Shown: positions 34,629 to 43,421, numbered from the stretch's first letter. The stretch: 64,000 nt of DNA from Arthrobacter sp. 131MFCol6.1 (GCF_000374925.1 NZ_KB895554.1:34433-98432); one strand, 5' to 3'. Translations and numbers: made by a program. Notes: a model not told the origin generated them from the letters alone.

Positions 34629-35924
34629 TTAGCCCACGAGGGCCCGCGTGTGGTCGTTGAGGAACATCCCGCGGGGGTCGAATTCCCGGCGGATCTGGAT
34701 GAACGTGTCGAGCTCCGGGTAGAGACGCTCCAGGCGGCTTCTGGTCATGAAGTGGATCTTGCCCCAGTGTGCACGTGGCTCGAATTCCTGCAGCACCGCA
34801 TCGGCGTCCCGGAAAAAGGGCCAGTAGTCGGTCCCAGGTTCGGTGGTCAGCGTGATGACGGTGGTGTCGCGTCCCTGGAACTGAGACATGTAGCCCTCGT
34901 CGGCTTTCACCCAGCGGACCTCAACGGGGTACTTCTGATCGGAGTGCTTGGTGCGGATCAGGTCCTGGACAGCCTCGACGGCCGCCAGGCCGTGTTCGCT
35001 GGGAACGAAGTACTCGAGTTCGTGGAACGGTGTGGTGAATCCGCCCGGGTAGATGCGGTACGACCGGTCCAGCCGGGCACCCTCCGTGCCGGAAATTTCC
35101 CGCTCGTCCTGGACGTCGGCGATGTTGTACCGCTTGGTGTAGCTGCGGTTTGCCATGCTCTGGCCCGGCGATCCGGGCAGGTCCAGGAGCTCGCAGGAAT
35201 CGTTGTCCGGGCACCAGAGGAACGAGTAGTGCCTGTTCCCGTCGATATCGGCCTGCCAGGTTGCCGCGGTCTCTGCCCAGGTGGGATACGTGATCTGCTC
35301 CTGCAGGTAATAGCGGTCCTCGACCGCCAGTTCGACCTCCAGGAAAATTCCGAGGGTCCCGAGGGCGACCTGGGCTGCCCTGAGTTCGCGGAGTTGCCCC
35401 TCACCGATTTCGACGATTTCGCCGTAGCCGTTGATCAGCCGGACCCAGCGCAGGGCCGATGAGAAGCTGCCCAGGTTCTTTCCGGAGCCGTGGGTGCTGG
35501 TCGCCAGTGCCCCGGCGATCTGCTGCTTGTCGATGTCGCCCTGGTTGCCCAGTGCCAGCCCCTGCTCCCACAGCGGATCGCCGAAGGCGTTGATGGTGGT
35601 GCCGGCCAGGGCCCGGGCGCGGCGCCGCACGAGGTCGGTTCCGGTGATTGCCGAGAGTGCGGACATGTCCATCAGGACGCCGCCCGTCTGAACAAGCGGA
35701 GAGGACGAATGCCCTGAGCCGACCGCGCGTACTGGCAGGCCTTCCCGGATGGCGAACCGGACGGCGTCGAGGGCCTCCTGTTCATTCCGCGGCCGGACGG
35801 TGAAGGCTGGCGTGGCGCTCTGGTTTCCGCCCCAATTGGTCCACGTTACGTCGGTTCCGAAGGGAGCGGACGGCGTTGCGGCACGGGCGGACGACGCGGC
35901 GTGGTGATGATTCGTGGTGGTCAT
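34629..35924 (-). CDS. FAD-linked oxidase of the D-arabinono-1,4-lactone oxidase type
   Basis: VAO/PCMH-family flavoenzyme of 431 residues. The FAD domain shows VRAVGSGHSSSPLVQTGGVL, where the His of GSGHS is the usual covalent FAD site, then GALATSTHGSGKNLGSFSS. The C-terminal ALO domain ends with HWGKIHFMTRSRLERLYP. Relatives oxidise aldonolactones (gulono-, arabinono-) or alditols using oxygen. It lies 28 bases from both neighbours in the operon, so it probably oxidises an intermediate of the same pathway. Confidence 0.9.
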   Translation of the reverse strand: MTTTNHHHAASSARAATPSAPFGTDVTWTNWGGNQSATPAFTVRPRNEQEALDAVRFAIREGLPVRAVGSGHSSSPLVQTGGVLMDMSALSAITGTDLVRRRARALAGTTINAFGDPLWEQGLALGNQGDIDKQQIAGALATSTHGSGKNLGSFSSALRWVRLINGYGEIVEIGEGQLRELRAAQVALGTLGIFLEVELAVEDRYYLQEQITYPTWAETAATWQADIDGNRHYSFLWCPDNDSCELLDLPGSPGQSMANRSYTKRYNIADVQDEREISGTEGARLDRSYRIYPGGFTTPFHELEYFVPSEHGLAAVEAVQDLIRTKHSDQKYPVEVRWVKADEGYMSQFQGRDTTVITLTTEPGTDYWPFFRDADAVLQEFEPRAHWGKIHFMTRSRLERLYPELDTFIQIRREFDPRGMFLNDHTRALVG

Positions 35925-35952
35925 TGCTGAGCTCCGATGCTGGTCTTTAGGC

Positions 35953-37467
35953 TCATGCGCCGTGGTTGATCATGACGTGCTTGGTGCGGGAGTAATCGTC
36001 CAAGGCGTACAGCGAGAGGTCGCGGCCGTAGCCGGATCCCTTGAATCCGCCCCAGGGAACCTCGCAGGCCAGCACCAGGTGCGAGTTGACCCAGACGGTG
36101 CCGAAATCGAGTTGCTTCGGAACCCTGAGCGAGAGGCTCGAATCCCGCGTCCATACCGAGGCGGAAAGGCCGTAGGGACTCTCGTTTGCCCGGGTGATGG
36201 CCTCTTCAGTGGAGCGGAAGGACTCCACGGTGACCACGGGGCCAAAGATTTCGTGGGTAGCAATATGCGCCCCGGCCGGGACGTCGCTGATTACGGTGGG
36301 TTCAATGAAGTAACCGGGGCCTTCCAAGGCCGAGCCGCCGATGGCCACCTGAAGCCCCGCAGCTTTTGCCTCGGCAAGGGCTTCCTTGACGCGTTCGAAG
36401 TGCGGGCGCGAAATCATGGGACCGATTTCCACGTCCTCCCCGGCGCCCGGAGCGCCGACGACGAGCGTGCTGACTTCGCGTACCAGGTGTTCGGTGAACT
36501 CCTCGGCCACGGACTCGTGCACGAGCACCCGGCAGGCGGCGCCGCAGTCCTGGCCGGCATTCCAGAAGCCGGCGTTTCGCACGCCGGCGGCGGCCGCGCG
36601 GAGGTCGGCGTCGGGGAAGACGACAACCGGGGCCTTGCCGCCGAGTTCCAGATGGACGCGCTTGACAGACCTGGCCGCGGTCTCCGCCACTGCCTGTCCG
36701 CTGACGACGCTTCCCGTCAACGCAATGAGCGCCACATCAGGGTGTTCGGAGAGTCGCTGCCCGACGGTTCGGCCTTTTCCTGTCACGACGTTGAGGATTC
36801 CATCGGGGATGCGTCCGGCGACAAGCTCTGCCAGCTTCAGCGTCGAGAGCGGCGTCTGTTCCGAGGGCTTGAGGACGATGCTGTTTCCGGCGGCGAGGAT
36901 GGGCGCGATCTTCCAGGCAGCCATCAGCAGCGGGTAGTTCCAAGGGGTGATGACGCCGACGACGCCGACGGGTTCCCTGAGGATGACCGAGGTGTGTCCG
37001 GTGGCGTAGTCGCCGCCTGCCATGGAGGTCAGTGTGCGGGAAGCACCGGCCATGAATCGGAAGGTGTCGATGGTGCTGGAGACATCGTCCTCCGCGACGG
37101 TGCGCGGTTTACCGGTGTTGGCGGACTCGATGATTTCGAAGGCTTCACGGTTGGCTTCAATGATGTTGGCGATCAGGGAGAGGACCTCGGAGCGTTCCTT
37201 CGGTGTCGTGGCGCCCCAGGACTTTTGGGCCGCCACGGCTGCTTCAACCGCAGCGTCCACATCCGCGGCCGTGCCGGCCTGAACCGACGCGATGACCTGT
37301 TCCGTGGTGGGGTCCACGACGTCGATCAGCCGGGTCGCGGAACCGGGGACAAACGATCCACCGATGAAGTGCCCCGTCGGAGGCAAAACGGGTGGCAAGA
37401 AACTGGTGCTGCTTTGCTCCGTTGCAGAGCGTCGGACTGTGAACCGCTCGAGGTCAGTGAGTGTCAT
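35953..37467 (-). CDS. NAD-dependent aldehyde dehydrogenase, aminobutyraldehyde/betaine-aldehyde type
   Basis: Aldehyde dehydrogenase of 504 residues. Catalytic residues are visible: Glu 284 in HLELGGKAPVVV, Cys 318 in NAGQDCGAACR, and the NAD loop ITPWNYPLLMAAWKIAP. The C-terminal GSGYGRDLSLYALDDYSRTK is the ending typical of gamma-aminobutyraldehyde dehydrogenases (PatD-like). Together with the ureohydrolase it would fit agmatine or guanidinobutyraldehyde degradation to GABA. A 90-base gap separates it from the permease gene. Confidence 0.92.
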   Translation of the reverse strand: MTLTDLERFTVRRSATEQSSTSFLPPVLPPTGHFIGGSFVPGSATRLIDVVDPTTEQVIASVQAGTAADVDAAVEAAVAAQKSWGATTPKERSEVLSLIANIIEANREAFEIIESANTGKPRTVAEDDVSSTIDTFRFMAGASRTLTSMAGGDYATGHTSVILREPVGVVGVITPWNYPLLMAAWKIAPILAAGNSIVLKPSEQTPLSTLKLAELVAGRIPDGILNVVTGKGRTVGQRLSEHPDVALIALTGSVVSGQAVAETAARSVKRVHLELGGKAPVVVFPDADLRAAAAGVRNAGFWNAGQDCGAACRVLVHESVAEEFTEHLVREVSTLVVGAPGAGEDVEIGPMISRPHFERVKEALAEAKAAGLQVAIGGSALEGPGYFIEPTVISDVPAGAHIATHEIFGPVVTVESFRSTEEAITRANESPYGLSASVWTRDSSLSLRVPKQLDFGTVWVNSHLVLACEVPWGGFKGSGYGRDLSLYALDDYSRTKHVMINHGA

Positions 37468-37557
37468 GATTTTTTGCCTTTGTTTCTGCGCCGATCGCGG
37501 CGCCGGGAGTTTGGTGTGGGGGTGGGCGGTACGTGCCCGGGATGCGCGGAGCGGGCG

Positions 37558-39030
37558 TTACGCCCGCTCCGCCTCAATCAGGTCAGTTGCGAATGCGGGA
37601 GACTGAAAGGGGGCGGCTTCCGGCGTTTTCCCGAACACACGTGCCGCGAAGTAGTACAGAGGTGCAACAACCACCAGGCCGACAATCCAGGAGAGGTCCA
37701 CGCCGTTCATCGCTGCGGCAGCGGGGCCTGTGAACATCGCTGTGGCCGAGAACGGAACCTGGATCAGTGCGCCGGCAACATAGGCTCCGATCGCAACCCA
37801 GTTGAACCTTCCGTAAACCCCGCCGTCGCGCTTGAAGAAGTCTTCAACCCGGTATTCGCCGTGCCGCAGGAGGTAGTAATCGACCAGGTTGATGGCCGTC
37901 CAGGGAACCAGGACGTACATCAGGAAGGAGAGGAAGTTCGTGTAGAAGAAGATGAAATTGTCGCGAGCGAACAGCGCGATCAAGAGGGCGAGGGTGAAGA
38001 TGAGGATCGCCGCTATGGTCCGGGTCTTGGCGTGGGGCAACCAGGCCGGCCTGAACGTCTGCCCAATGGTGAGGGTGCACAGGACCCCGCAGTAGAGGTT
38101 CATCGCGTTTGACGCCGCAACGCCGAGGCAGAAGATTCCGATGATCACCATGGTCCATGGCCCGAGCATGGCTCCCAGGCTCCCGACTATTTCGACGTTG
38201 CTGCCATCGTTGATCAGTGCCAGTGCGAGCGTTCCCACCAGGGCTCCCAAGACCATCGGGAAGAGTGTTCCCAAGACGCAGCCTGAGTAGGAGGCCCAGA
38301 ACGCCGGGGCCGAGCCGGTGCCCTGGGGCATGTAGCGGGAGTAGTCAGAGACGTAGGGAGCGTAGGCGAGCTGCCATAGCGCGGAGACCGAGATGGTGGC
38401 CATGAAGCCGACCCAGTTGAAGTTTCCCTGATCCAGGAAGCTGGCCGGCAATCCGTAGACCGCCAGGATCCAGACGAAGGCCAGCACCAGCGCCAGACCG
38501 GCCACGACGCTCAAGAAGCGTGCATAGGCGTGGATGAGCCGGTAGCCGAAGATGGTGGCCACGACGCTCACGACGCCAATGACAATGATGCCCGCATCAA
38601 CGCTGATGCCAGGGGTGACGGCGGCCAGTGCTTGGCCGCCAAAGACGAGGTTCGCCGCGAAGAAACCGACGTACATGATCACCACGATGACCACGATCAG
38701 CAGCGCCCCGTACGAACCAAACTGGCCGCGGGTCTGAATCATCTGCGCCACGCCCAGCTGCGGGCCCTGGGCCGAATGCAGTGCCATGAAGATGCCACCG
38801 ACGAGGTTCCCAATGATGATTCCGACGATTGCCGGCACAAAGCTGAGCCCGAACACCGTCGTCGCGAGTCCCCCGGTCACGATTGTCATGATCATGATGT
38901 TGGAACCGAACCAGATGGTGAAGAGGTCCCGTGCTTTTCCGTGGCGTTCGTGGGCCGGGATGGGTTGAATGGTCTTGTCCTCGAGCCGGGGTACTTCGGC
39001 TGTGACGGCGTGGGTGGGTCGAGCGTTCAT
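37558..39030 (-). CDS. NCS1-family permease (purine/cytosine/allantoin type)
   Basis: Membrane transporter of 490 residues with about 12 hydrophobic segments. N-terminal KARDLFTIWFGSNIMIMTIV and the region PWTAINLVDYYLLRHGEYRV are characteristic of nucleobase-cation-symport-1 carriers, which import cytosine, purines, hydantoins, allantoin or thiamine. The start is ATG at 39030. A three-part control region identical in layout to that of the ureohydrolase gene lies about 140 bases upstream. Confidence 0.92.
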   Translation of the reverse strand: MNARPTHAVTAEVPRLEDKTIQPIPAHERHGKARDLFTIWFGSNIMIMTIVTGGLATTVFGLSFVPAIVGIIIGNLVGGIFMALHSAQGPQLGVAQMIQTRGQFGSYGALLIVVIVVIMYVGFFAANLVFGGQALAAVTPGISVDAGIIVIGVVSVVATIFGYRLIHAYARFLSVVAGLALVLAFVWILAVYGLPASFLDQGNFNWVGFMATISVSALWQLAYAPYVSDYSRYMPQGTGSAPAFWASYSGCVLGTLFPMVLGALVGTLALALINDGSNVEIVGSLGAMLGPWTMVIIGIFCLGVAASNAMNLYCGVLCTLTIGQTFRPAWLPHAKTRTIAAILIFTLALLIALFARDNFIFFYTNFLSFLMYVLVPWTAINLVDYYLLRHGEYRVEDFFKRDGGVYGRFNWVAIGAYVAGALIQVPFSATAMFTGPAAAAMNGVDLSWIVGLVVVAPLYYFAARVFGKTPEAAPFQSPAFATDLIEAERA

Positions 39031-39112
39031 GATGCGTTCCTGGAGTTCATGGGAACCTCTTTGTTCTGTCCCGGCGCTTCGTCGAGCACGGGATCTGATG
39101 TATCAATCATTC

Positions 39113-39178
39113 GTGACTTTTGTCACAGTGGTAATCCGGCGATTGAATAGTTGCCGTAGACCTGTTCATACATATGTA
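39113..39178. promoter_or_regulatory. Composite control region before the permease gene
   Basis: Three elements in fixed order on the plus strand: GTGAC-N4-GTCAC (39113-39126), ATCCGGCGATTGAATAG (39134-39150) and the palindrome TACATATGTA (39169-39178). The palindrome lies 139 bases before the permease ATG. The set recurs with the same internal spacing at 40299-40369. The rest of 39031-39210 shows no gene. Confidence 0.75.
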
Positions 39179-39210
39179 CAAATCAAGTGCGAGAGCCCAG
39201 CAGTTGTGGT

Positions 39211-40215
39211 TCAGACGGTGGCCGCTTGCAGCTCCTCGGTGACGTTGGCGGTGGCCTTGCTGCGGTTCACCATCAGTGCGAGGAGGTCAAAGACGAGCGT
39301 CGCCGCGGCGACTGTGGTGATGTCTGCGTGGTCATAGGCCGGAGCGACCTCGACGACGTCGGCGCCCACGATGTTGATGCCATTCAGTCCGCGGAGCAGC
39401 GCCAGCAGTTCGCGGGAGTGGAGCCCGCCCATTTCCGGAGTGCCGGTGCCCGGGGCGTAGGCCGGATCCAGGACGTCGATGTCGATGGAGACATAGACCG
39501 GGGTGTCGCCCAGCCGCTCCTTGACCCGCTGGATCGCGGCCGGAACCCCGATGACGTCCAGGTCCGAGCAGCGGATGATCTGGAAGCCGAACTCGTGGTC
39601 GCGAAGGAAATCGTTGCGGTCGTAAACCGGGCCCCGGATGCCGACGTGCATCGACTTGTCCTCGACCAGGAGGCCTTCCTCGAAGGCCCGGCGGAAGATG
39701 GTTCCGTGCGTGACCGGCTGGTCGAAATAGGTGTCCCAGGTATCCAGGTGTGCGTCGAAGTGGAGCAGGGCCACGGGGCCGTGGACCTTGTTCAAGGCCC
39801 GCAGCATCGGGAGCGCGATGGTGTGGTCGCCGCCGATGGAGATGAGCCTCTTGCCGGAGCCGGCGTCGCCAAGGAGCGGGAGGGCCTGCTCCTCGATCTC
39901 GCGGACTGCGCGGGCGATGTCGTAGGGGGTGCAGGCGATGTCGCCGGCGTCCACAACCTGGGCTTCGTAGACGGGCTCGACGTCGAGCTCCGGGTGGTAG
40001 CCGGGGCGCAGGAGCCGCGACGCTTCACGGACAGCAGCCGGACCGAAGCGGGCGCCGGGGCGGTAGGAGGTACCGCCGTCGAACGGGACACCAACGATCG
40101 CAATGTCATAGTCCGGGACGCGGTCAATCTGAGGAAGCCGGGCAAAGGTGCCCAGGCCCGCGTAGCGGGGAACTTTTGTTGCGTCGACGGGGCCGATTGG
40201 CTTGTGCGTGGTCAT
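39211..40215 (-). CDS. Ureohydrolase: agmatinase or guanidinobutyrase
   Basis: Binuclear manganese hydrolase of 334 residues that removes urea from a guanidino compound. Metal motifs: GGDHT (128-132), DAHLDTWD (154-161), and SIDIDVLDPAYAPGTGTPE (243-261). The N-terminal VPFDGGTSYRPGARFGPAAVRE is typical of actinobacterial agmatinases. Agmatine to putrescine plus urea, or 4-guanidinobutyrate to GABA plus urea, are equally compatible with the sequence; the adjacent PatD-like dehydrogenase supports either. It is divergent from a PucR regulator. Confidence 0.9.
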   Translation of the reverse strand: MTTHKPIGPVDATKVPRYAGLGTFARLPQIDRVPDYDIAIVGVPFDGGTSYRPGARFGPAAVREASRLLRPGYHPELDVEPVYEAQVVDAGDIACTPYDIARAVREIEEQALPLLGDAGSGKRLISIGGDHTIALPMLRALNKVHGPVALLHFDAHLDTWDTYFDQPVTHGTIFRRAFEEGLLVEDKSMHVGIRGPVYDRNDFLRDHEFGFQIIRCSDLDVIGVPAAIQRVKERLGDTPVYVSIDIDVLDPAYAPGTGTPEMGGLHSRELLALLRGLNGINIVGADVVEVAPAYDHADITTVAAATLVFDLLALMVNRSKATANVTEELQAATV

Positions 40216-40298
40216 GACTGGGGTCCTCCGGTTGCTGTGGTTTCAGTCGGCCTGGCAATTTCTTCCTGCGCCGGTTGAGGTCTATGCCTTAACTATTA

Positions 40299-40369
40299 GT
40301 GATCGGCGTCACGCCGTATATCCGCCGATTGACTACAAACAGCCGAGAGGCTTATACATATGTATAAGC
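40299..40369. promoter_or_regulatory. Composite control region between the ureohydrolase and pucR-type genes
   Basis: GTGAT-N4-GTCAC (40299-40312), ATCCGCCGATTGACTAC (40320-40336) and the 20-base perfect palindrome GCTTATACATATGTATAAGC (40350-40369), whose core TACATATGTA starts 140 bases before the ureohydrolase ATG. Element spacing (56 and 35 bases to the palindrome core) equals that of the copy at 39113-39178. The palindrome also lies just upstream of the regulator gene, so autoregulation is likely. Confidence 0.8.
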
Positions 40370-40410
40370 GGCCTGGGGACGGCCTCCGGACTCATGAACA
40401 GGAACCGCGC

Positions 40411-41955
40411 ATGGCGATCACCGTGGCCGAACTGCTTGCCGAACCCCAGCTGGGACTGAGCCTTCTGGCGGGCTCCGCCGGCCTGGGCAACCGGGTCACC
40501 TGGGCCCACACCTCCGACCTCCCGCGCCTGTGGGAATGGGTCACCGGCGGCGAGCTCATGATGACTAACGGGCTCTCCATTCCGGCCGATCCCGAGGGGC
40601 AGGTTGAGCTTGCCGAGGCACTGGTCAACGCAGGTGCGAGTGCCCTGGCGATCGGCGAGCAGATGCATGCCCCTGAACTCTGTCCCGAGTTCCTCGAAGC
40701 CTGTGACCGCTTGCCGTTGCCGGTCATCAGCATCCCCTACCCGCTTCCGTTCATCGCCATCGCACGTTCGGTCGCTGAGTCTTCGTTGCTTGAGGAGTCC
40801 CGCAGGCTGCGCCAGACGGCCCGTATTTACGACCTGCTGCGGCTGGCGGGTCCATCTGAGGACAACTGGCTGGGACTGATCCTGGGTATCGAAGCTGAAC
40901 TCGACGCCAGCCTCTTCGTCATTGATCGACGGTGCCTGCACGCCTGGCACCCCGGAGGCCAGCCGCTGCCGCCGGGCCTCAGGCGGCAGCTTGAACCGCT
41001 GACCAGCAAGTCACCGGTGGCAAGCAAGAAGTTCCAGTGGCATCGCTTGGGGGAAGGCCACCTTCTCATGATGGATATTCCGACTCACGCCAATGCGCTT
41101 CTGGTGGTGCTGCCGAAATCCGAACCGCTCCCGGACGCGGTAGTACTGCTCCATGTGGCCACAGTCCTGGGACTCGAGCTGTCGCGTACGGTGCTGTCCC
41201 TCGAGAACCAGCGCCGGCTGGGTGCGGAGTTCCTTTTGCAGGCCTTTGACGGGCGCCTGGGCATAGCCGACATTGAAAGCCGCCTGCCTGAGTTCGGAAT
41301 TCCGTCACGGGAATTCCTCATCATCTCTATGTCCAGCGACGACGGTGAGCGCCTGGCAGGGATCCACGTTGATCTTTGGCGACACGGCTACCCGACGGCG
41401 TGCCAGCGCAGATTCGACACAATCCACTTGGCCGTCGCAACAGACTGCACCGATGATCTGCTGCGACACACGGTTCCCTTGGACGTCAGGATCGGGATCA
41501 GCCGGCCTTCCACGGCCGCTGGTGTGCAGAGAGCACTTCAGGAATCAATGTGGGCACTTGGGACCGCATCAAGCACCGGCGAGCGTTTGGTCCGCTATGC
41601 CGAGGGACCTTCGTGGCTCGGGCTCACCAGCTTTGAGGAAGGCAACGCCCTGGTCCAGCGGCTCCTCGGACCAATTTTCGAGTACGAACAGCGGGAAAAC
41701 GGGGACCTGATCGTCACGCTCAAGACATTCCTCGACACGCAACGGTCCTGGCAGAAGACGGCGGCCGCCCTGTTCGCGCATCGGCAGACCATCATCTATC
41801 GCATCCGAAAGATCAGTGAGCTGACAGGCCTTGATATGACCGAAACCTCCACGCTGGCGCAACTGTGGTTTGCCCTGCAGATCCATGAAGCCATGGACCT
41901 GCACGACAATCCGCGGCGCCTGCCGTCGGCTGAGGTCAGCACTCCACGACGTTGA
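40411..41955 (+). CDS. PucR-family transcriptional regulator
   Basis: Regulator of 514 residues with the PucR layout: N-terminal ligand domain (MAITVAELLAEPQLGLSLLA, then NRVTWAHTSDLPRLWEWVTG), a central GGDEF-like region, and a C-terminal PucR helix-turn-helix (FLDTQRSWQKTAAALFAHRQ, then YRIRKISELTGLDM). Relatives control purine, polyamine and amino acid degradation. The frame is open from 40360, but that ATG lies inside the operator palindrome; the ATG at 40411 has AGGAA seven bases upstream and begins the domain. The last six codons run into a remnant of an L-serine dehydratase gene, so the C-terminus may be altered. Confidence 0.92.
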   Translation: MAITVAELLAEPQLGLSLLAGSAGLGNRVTWAHTSDLPRLWEWVTGGELMMTNGLSIPADPEGQVELAEALVNAGASALAIGEQMHAPELCPEFLEACDRLPLPVISIPYPLPFIAIARSVAESSLLEESRRLRQTARIYDLLRLAGPSEDNWLGLILGIEAELDASLFVIDRRCLHAWHPGGQPLPPGLRRQLEPLTSKSPVASKKFQWHRLGEGHLLMMDIPTHANALLVVLPKSEPLPDAVVLLHVATVLGLELSRTVLSLENQRRLGAEFLLQAFDGRLGIADIESRLPEFGIPSREFLIISMSSDDGERLAGIHVDLWRHGYPTACQRRFDTIHLAVATDCTDDLLRHTVPLDVRIGISRPSTAAGVQRALQESMWALGTASSTGERLVRYAEGPSWLGLTSFEEGNALVQRLLGPIFEYEQRENGDLIVTLKTFLDTQRSWQKTAAALFAHRQTIIYRIRKISELTGLDMTETSTLAQLWFALQIHEAMDLHDNPRRLPSAEVSTPRR

Positions 41956-42066
41956 CGGCGAGGCCGCCCATTGCGGTTTCCTTGTACTTGGAGCTCATGT
42001 CGCGGCCGGTTTCGCGTATGGTCACAATGACCTCGTCGAGGGAGACCCGGTGTATGCCGTCGCCCC
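41936..42066 (-). pseudogene. sdaA: 3' remnant of an L-serine dehydratase gene
   Basis: On the minus strand the frame reads GDGIHRVSLDEVIVTIRETG followed by RDMSSKYKETAMGGLAVNVV and ends EC-stop at 41936-41938. This is the extreme C-terminus of iron-sulfur L-serine ammonia-lyases. An in-frame stop lies immediately upstream at about 42071, and no more of the gene is present. The fragment overlaps the 3' end of the pucR-type gene by 20 bases. Confidence 0.85.
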
Positions 42067-42297
42067 AGATCTAGGCCGGGCAAGCGCCAGATGGTCGACG
42101 AACCAACTCCTGCCACAACCTCGGCGTCAAAGGCTCGCTATCTTTATCGAGCAGCTCATCCGCGTCATCGACGCGTTCGTTGCCCTGGCCAACGAGATCA
42201 TCACCGTCCGGCGCCTGATCCGCGACGCCTGGACCACTAACCGCTGGGACACCCGGCCCGAACGCCGCCCCGAGCTATCGCCTGAACCGCTAAGACG
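42067..42297. other. Gene-free stretch, possible mobile-element remnant
   Basis: No intact gene is visible. One plus-strand frame encodes IFIEQLIRVIDAFVALANEI followed by ITVRRLIRDAWTTNRWDTRP, which looks like the tail of a transposase, but I cannot name the family and the frame has no start of its own. It follows directly on the L-serine dehydratase remnant. Confidence 0.3.
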
Positions 42298-43107
42298 CTA
42301 CTGGCGGACCTCAATCTCGGGGTGGTTCTCTATGACCCACTCAGCCATCCGACGGTTCCGTGCCGCGATGAACTCCAGCGTGGCCTCCCGGTACGTTACG
42401 TACTCGTCTTTTGTGGCCGGCATCCCGGAACGCTTGAAGTTGTCGAAGGGCAGGTAGAACCGAACCCCTTCGTAGTCGGGCGTCACGAGGTCTTGAAACT
42501 GGAAGAACTCCACAAACTCCTTGAACCCGTCGAAGAGCGCAAAGAAGTCCGCGTACGCGTTGATGACATCGGCTAGGGGGCTCTCCGGTTCTCCTGCGTA
42601 ATGACGCCGGATGCACTCCAGGGTCAGATCCATCCGGTCGGCGATGAGCGACCTGAACCCCCGGGCCTGGTTCATGGTGGGTCGGTCCTTCTTCCTGACG
42701 GGCCAGATCATCGCACTGCCGATGGTGTACGGCGGCTTCAGGTAGCGGGACCGCTCGTCCTCGTTCAGCGAGGCGATGGCGTTCGCCAGAGACCTCGTAC
42801 GTGCCCGGCCGGTGTAGGAGTGCGTGATGGCATCACTGCCGTACCAATGCCTCGCCTCGGAGGGGTCAGTGAAGATGAGATAGCCGTCCGTACGCTTCGG
42901 CGGCGCGGTCGGTTCGAAGAGGACGCCGGAGTTTAGCGTCTTGGTCCACAGCAGCTGATGGTCCGCCCGGAGCTTTGGACTGTGCGAATCCGGGTCGCGT
43001 TCCTTTGGGGTGCCGGAGTCGGAGTCCGGCGGGGAGCCGGCGTTGCCCGGTTTGGTCTTAGCAGCAGTGTCGGTCATGTAGTCGAATGAAGTGTCAAAGA
43101 CGCGCAT
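42298..43107 (-). CDS. DUF6994-like hypothetical protein
   Basis: Soluble protein of 269 residues with no signal or membrane segment. From memory the N-terminus MRVFDTSFDYMTDTAAKTKP and RADHQLLWTKTLNSGVLFEP resemble DUF6994, a family of unknown function in actinobacteria. A Pro/Asp/Lys-rich linker follows the first 15 residues, and aromatic-rich segments (YADFFALFDGFKEFVEFFQF) lie near the C-terminus. The ATG at 43107 fits the family start better than the one at 43131. It sits alone between a decayed segment and the integrase, so it may be cargo of the mobile element. Confidence 0.65.
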   Translation of the reverse strand: MRVFDTSFDYMTDTAAKTKPGNAGSPPDSDSGTPKERDPDSHSPKLRADHQLLWTKTLNSGVLFEPTAPPKRTDGYLIFTDPSEARHWYGSDAITHSYTGRARTRSLANAIASLNEDERSRYLKPPYTIGSAMIWPVRKKDRPTMNQARGFRSLIADRMDLTLECIRRHYAGEPESPLADVINAYADFFALFDGFKEFVEFFQFQDLVTPDYEGVRFYLPFDNFKRSGMPATKDEYVTYREATLEFIAARNRRMAEWVIENHPEIEVRQ

Positions 43108-43421
43108 GTTCGAAGTGTATGCGCTCGTCAAGTATTATCAGGCAGTTTCATCGTCGGTATTCGACGATGCCGCCAAGGGTTCACGGCCGCAAGCTTGATG
43201 GGGTGCCGATGGGGCCGCCGAGGTCCGGGGCCCGCATTGACAGTGGGACGTTGTGGTTCTCCCAAGCCTCGATGTAGTCCATGACCAGGGTTCTAGAACA
43301 ATCACATGGTTATCGGAGCCTGTGCCTACATAGATAGATCCGGTGCGGCCTCACCTAATGGCGGAACCTCTTAGACGCTCGCGAGATTCCCCTTCTCCCA
43401 TTGCTTGCATTGGCTACAAAA

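Noticed and set aside
35914..38112. Long plus-strand open frame of 732 codons
   Set aside because: It lies antisense to the aldehyde dehydrogenase and permease genes, whose motifs are intact. Its product is Gly/Arg/His-rich without any domain. High GC content makes such antisense frames common here.
39187..40278. Plus-strand open frame opposite the ureohydrolase gene
   Set aside because: The ureohydrolase has every metal motif; the antisense product is low-complexity.
40360..40410. ATG at 40360 as the pucR-type start
   Set aside because: It lies inside the 20-base operator palindrome and adds 17 residues unrelated to the family. The ATG at 40411 has a ribosome site and starts the domain.
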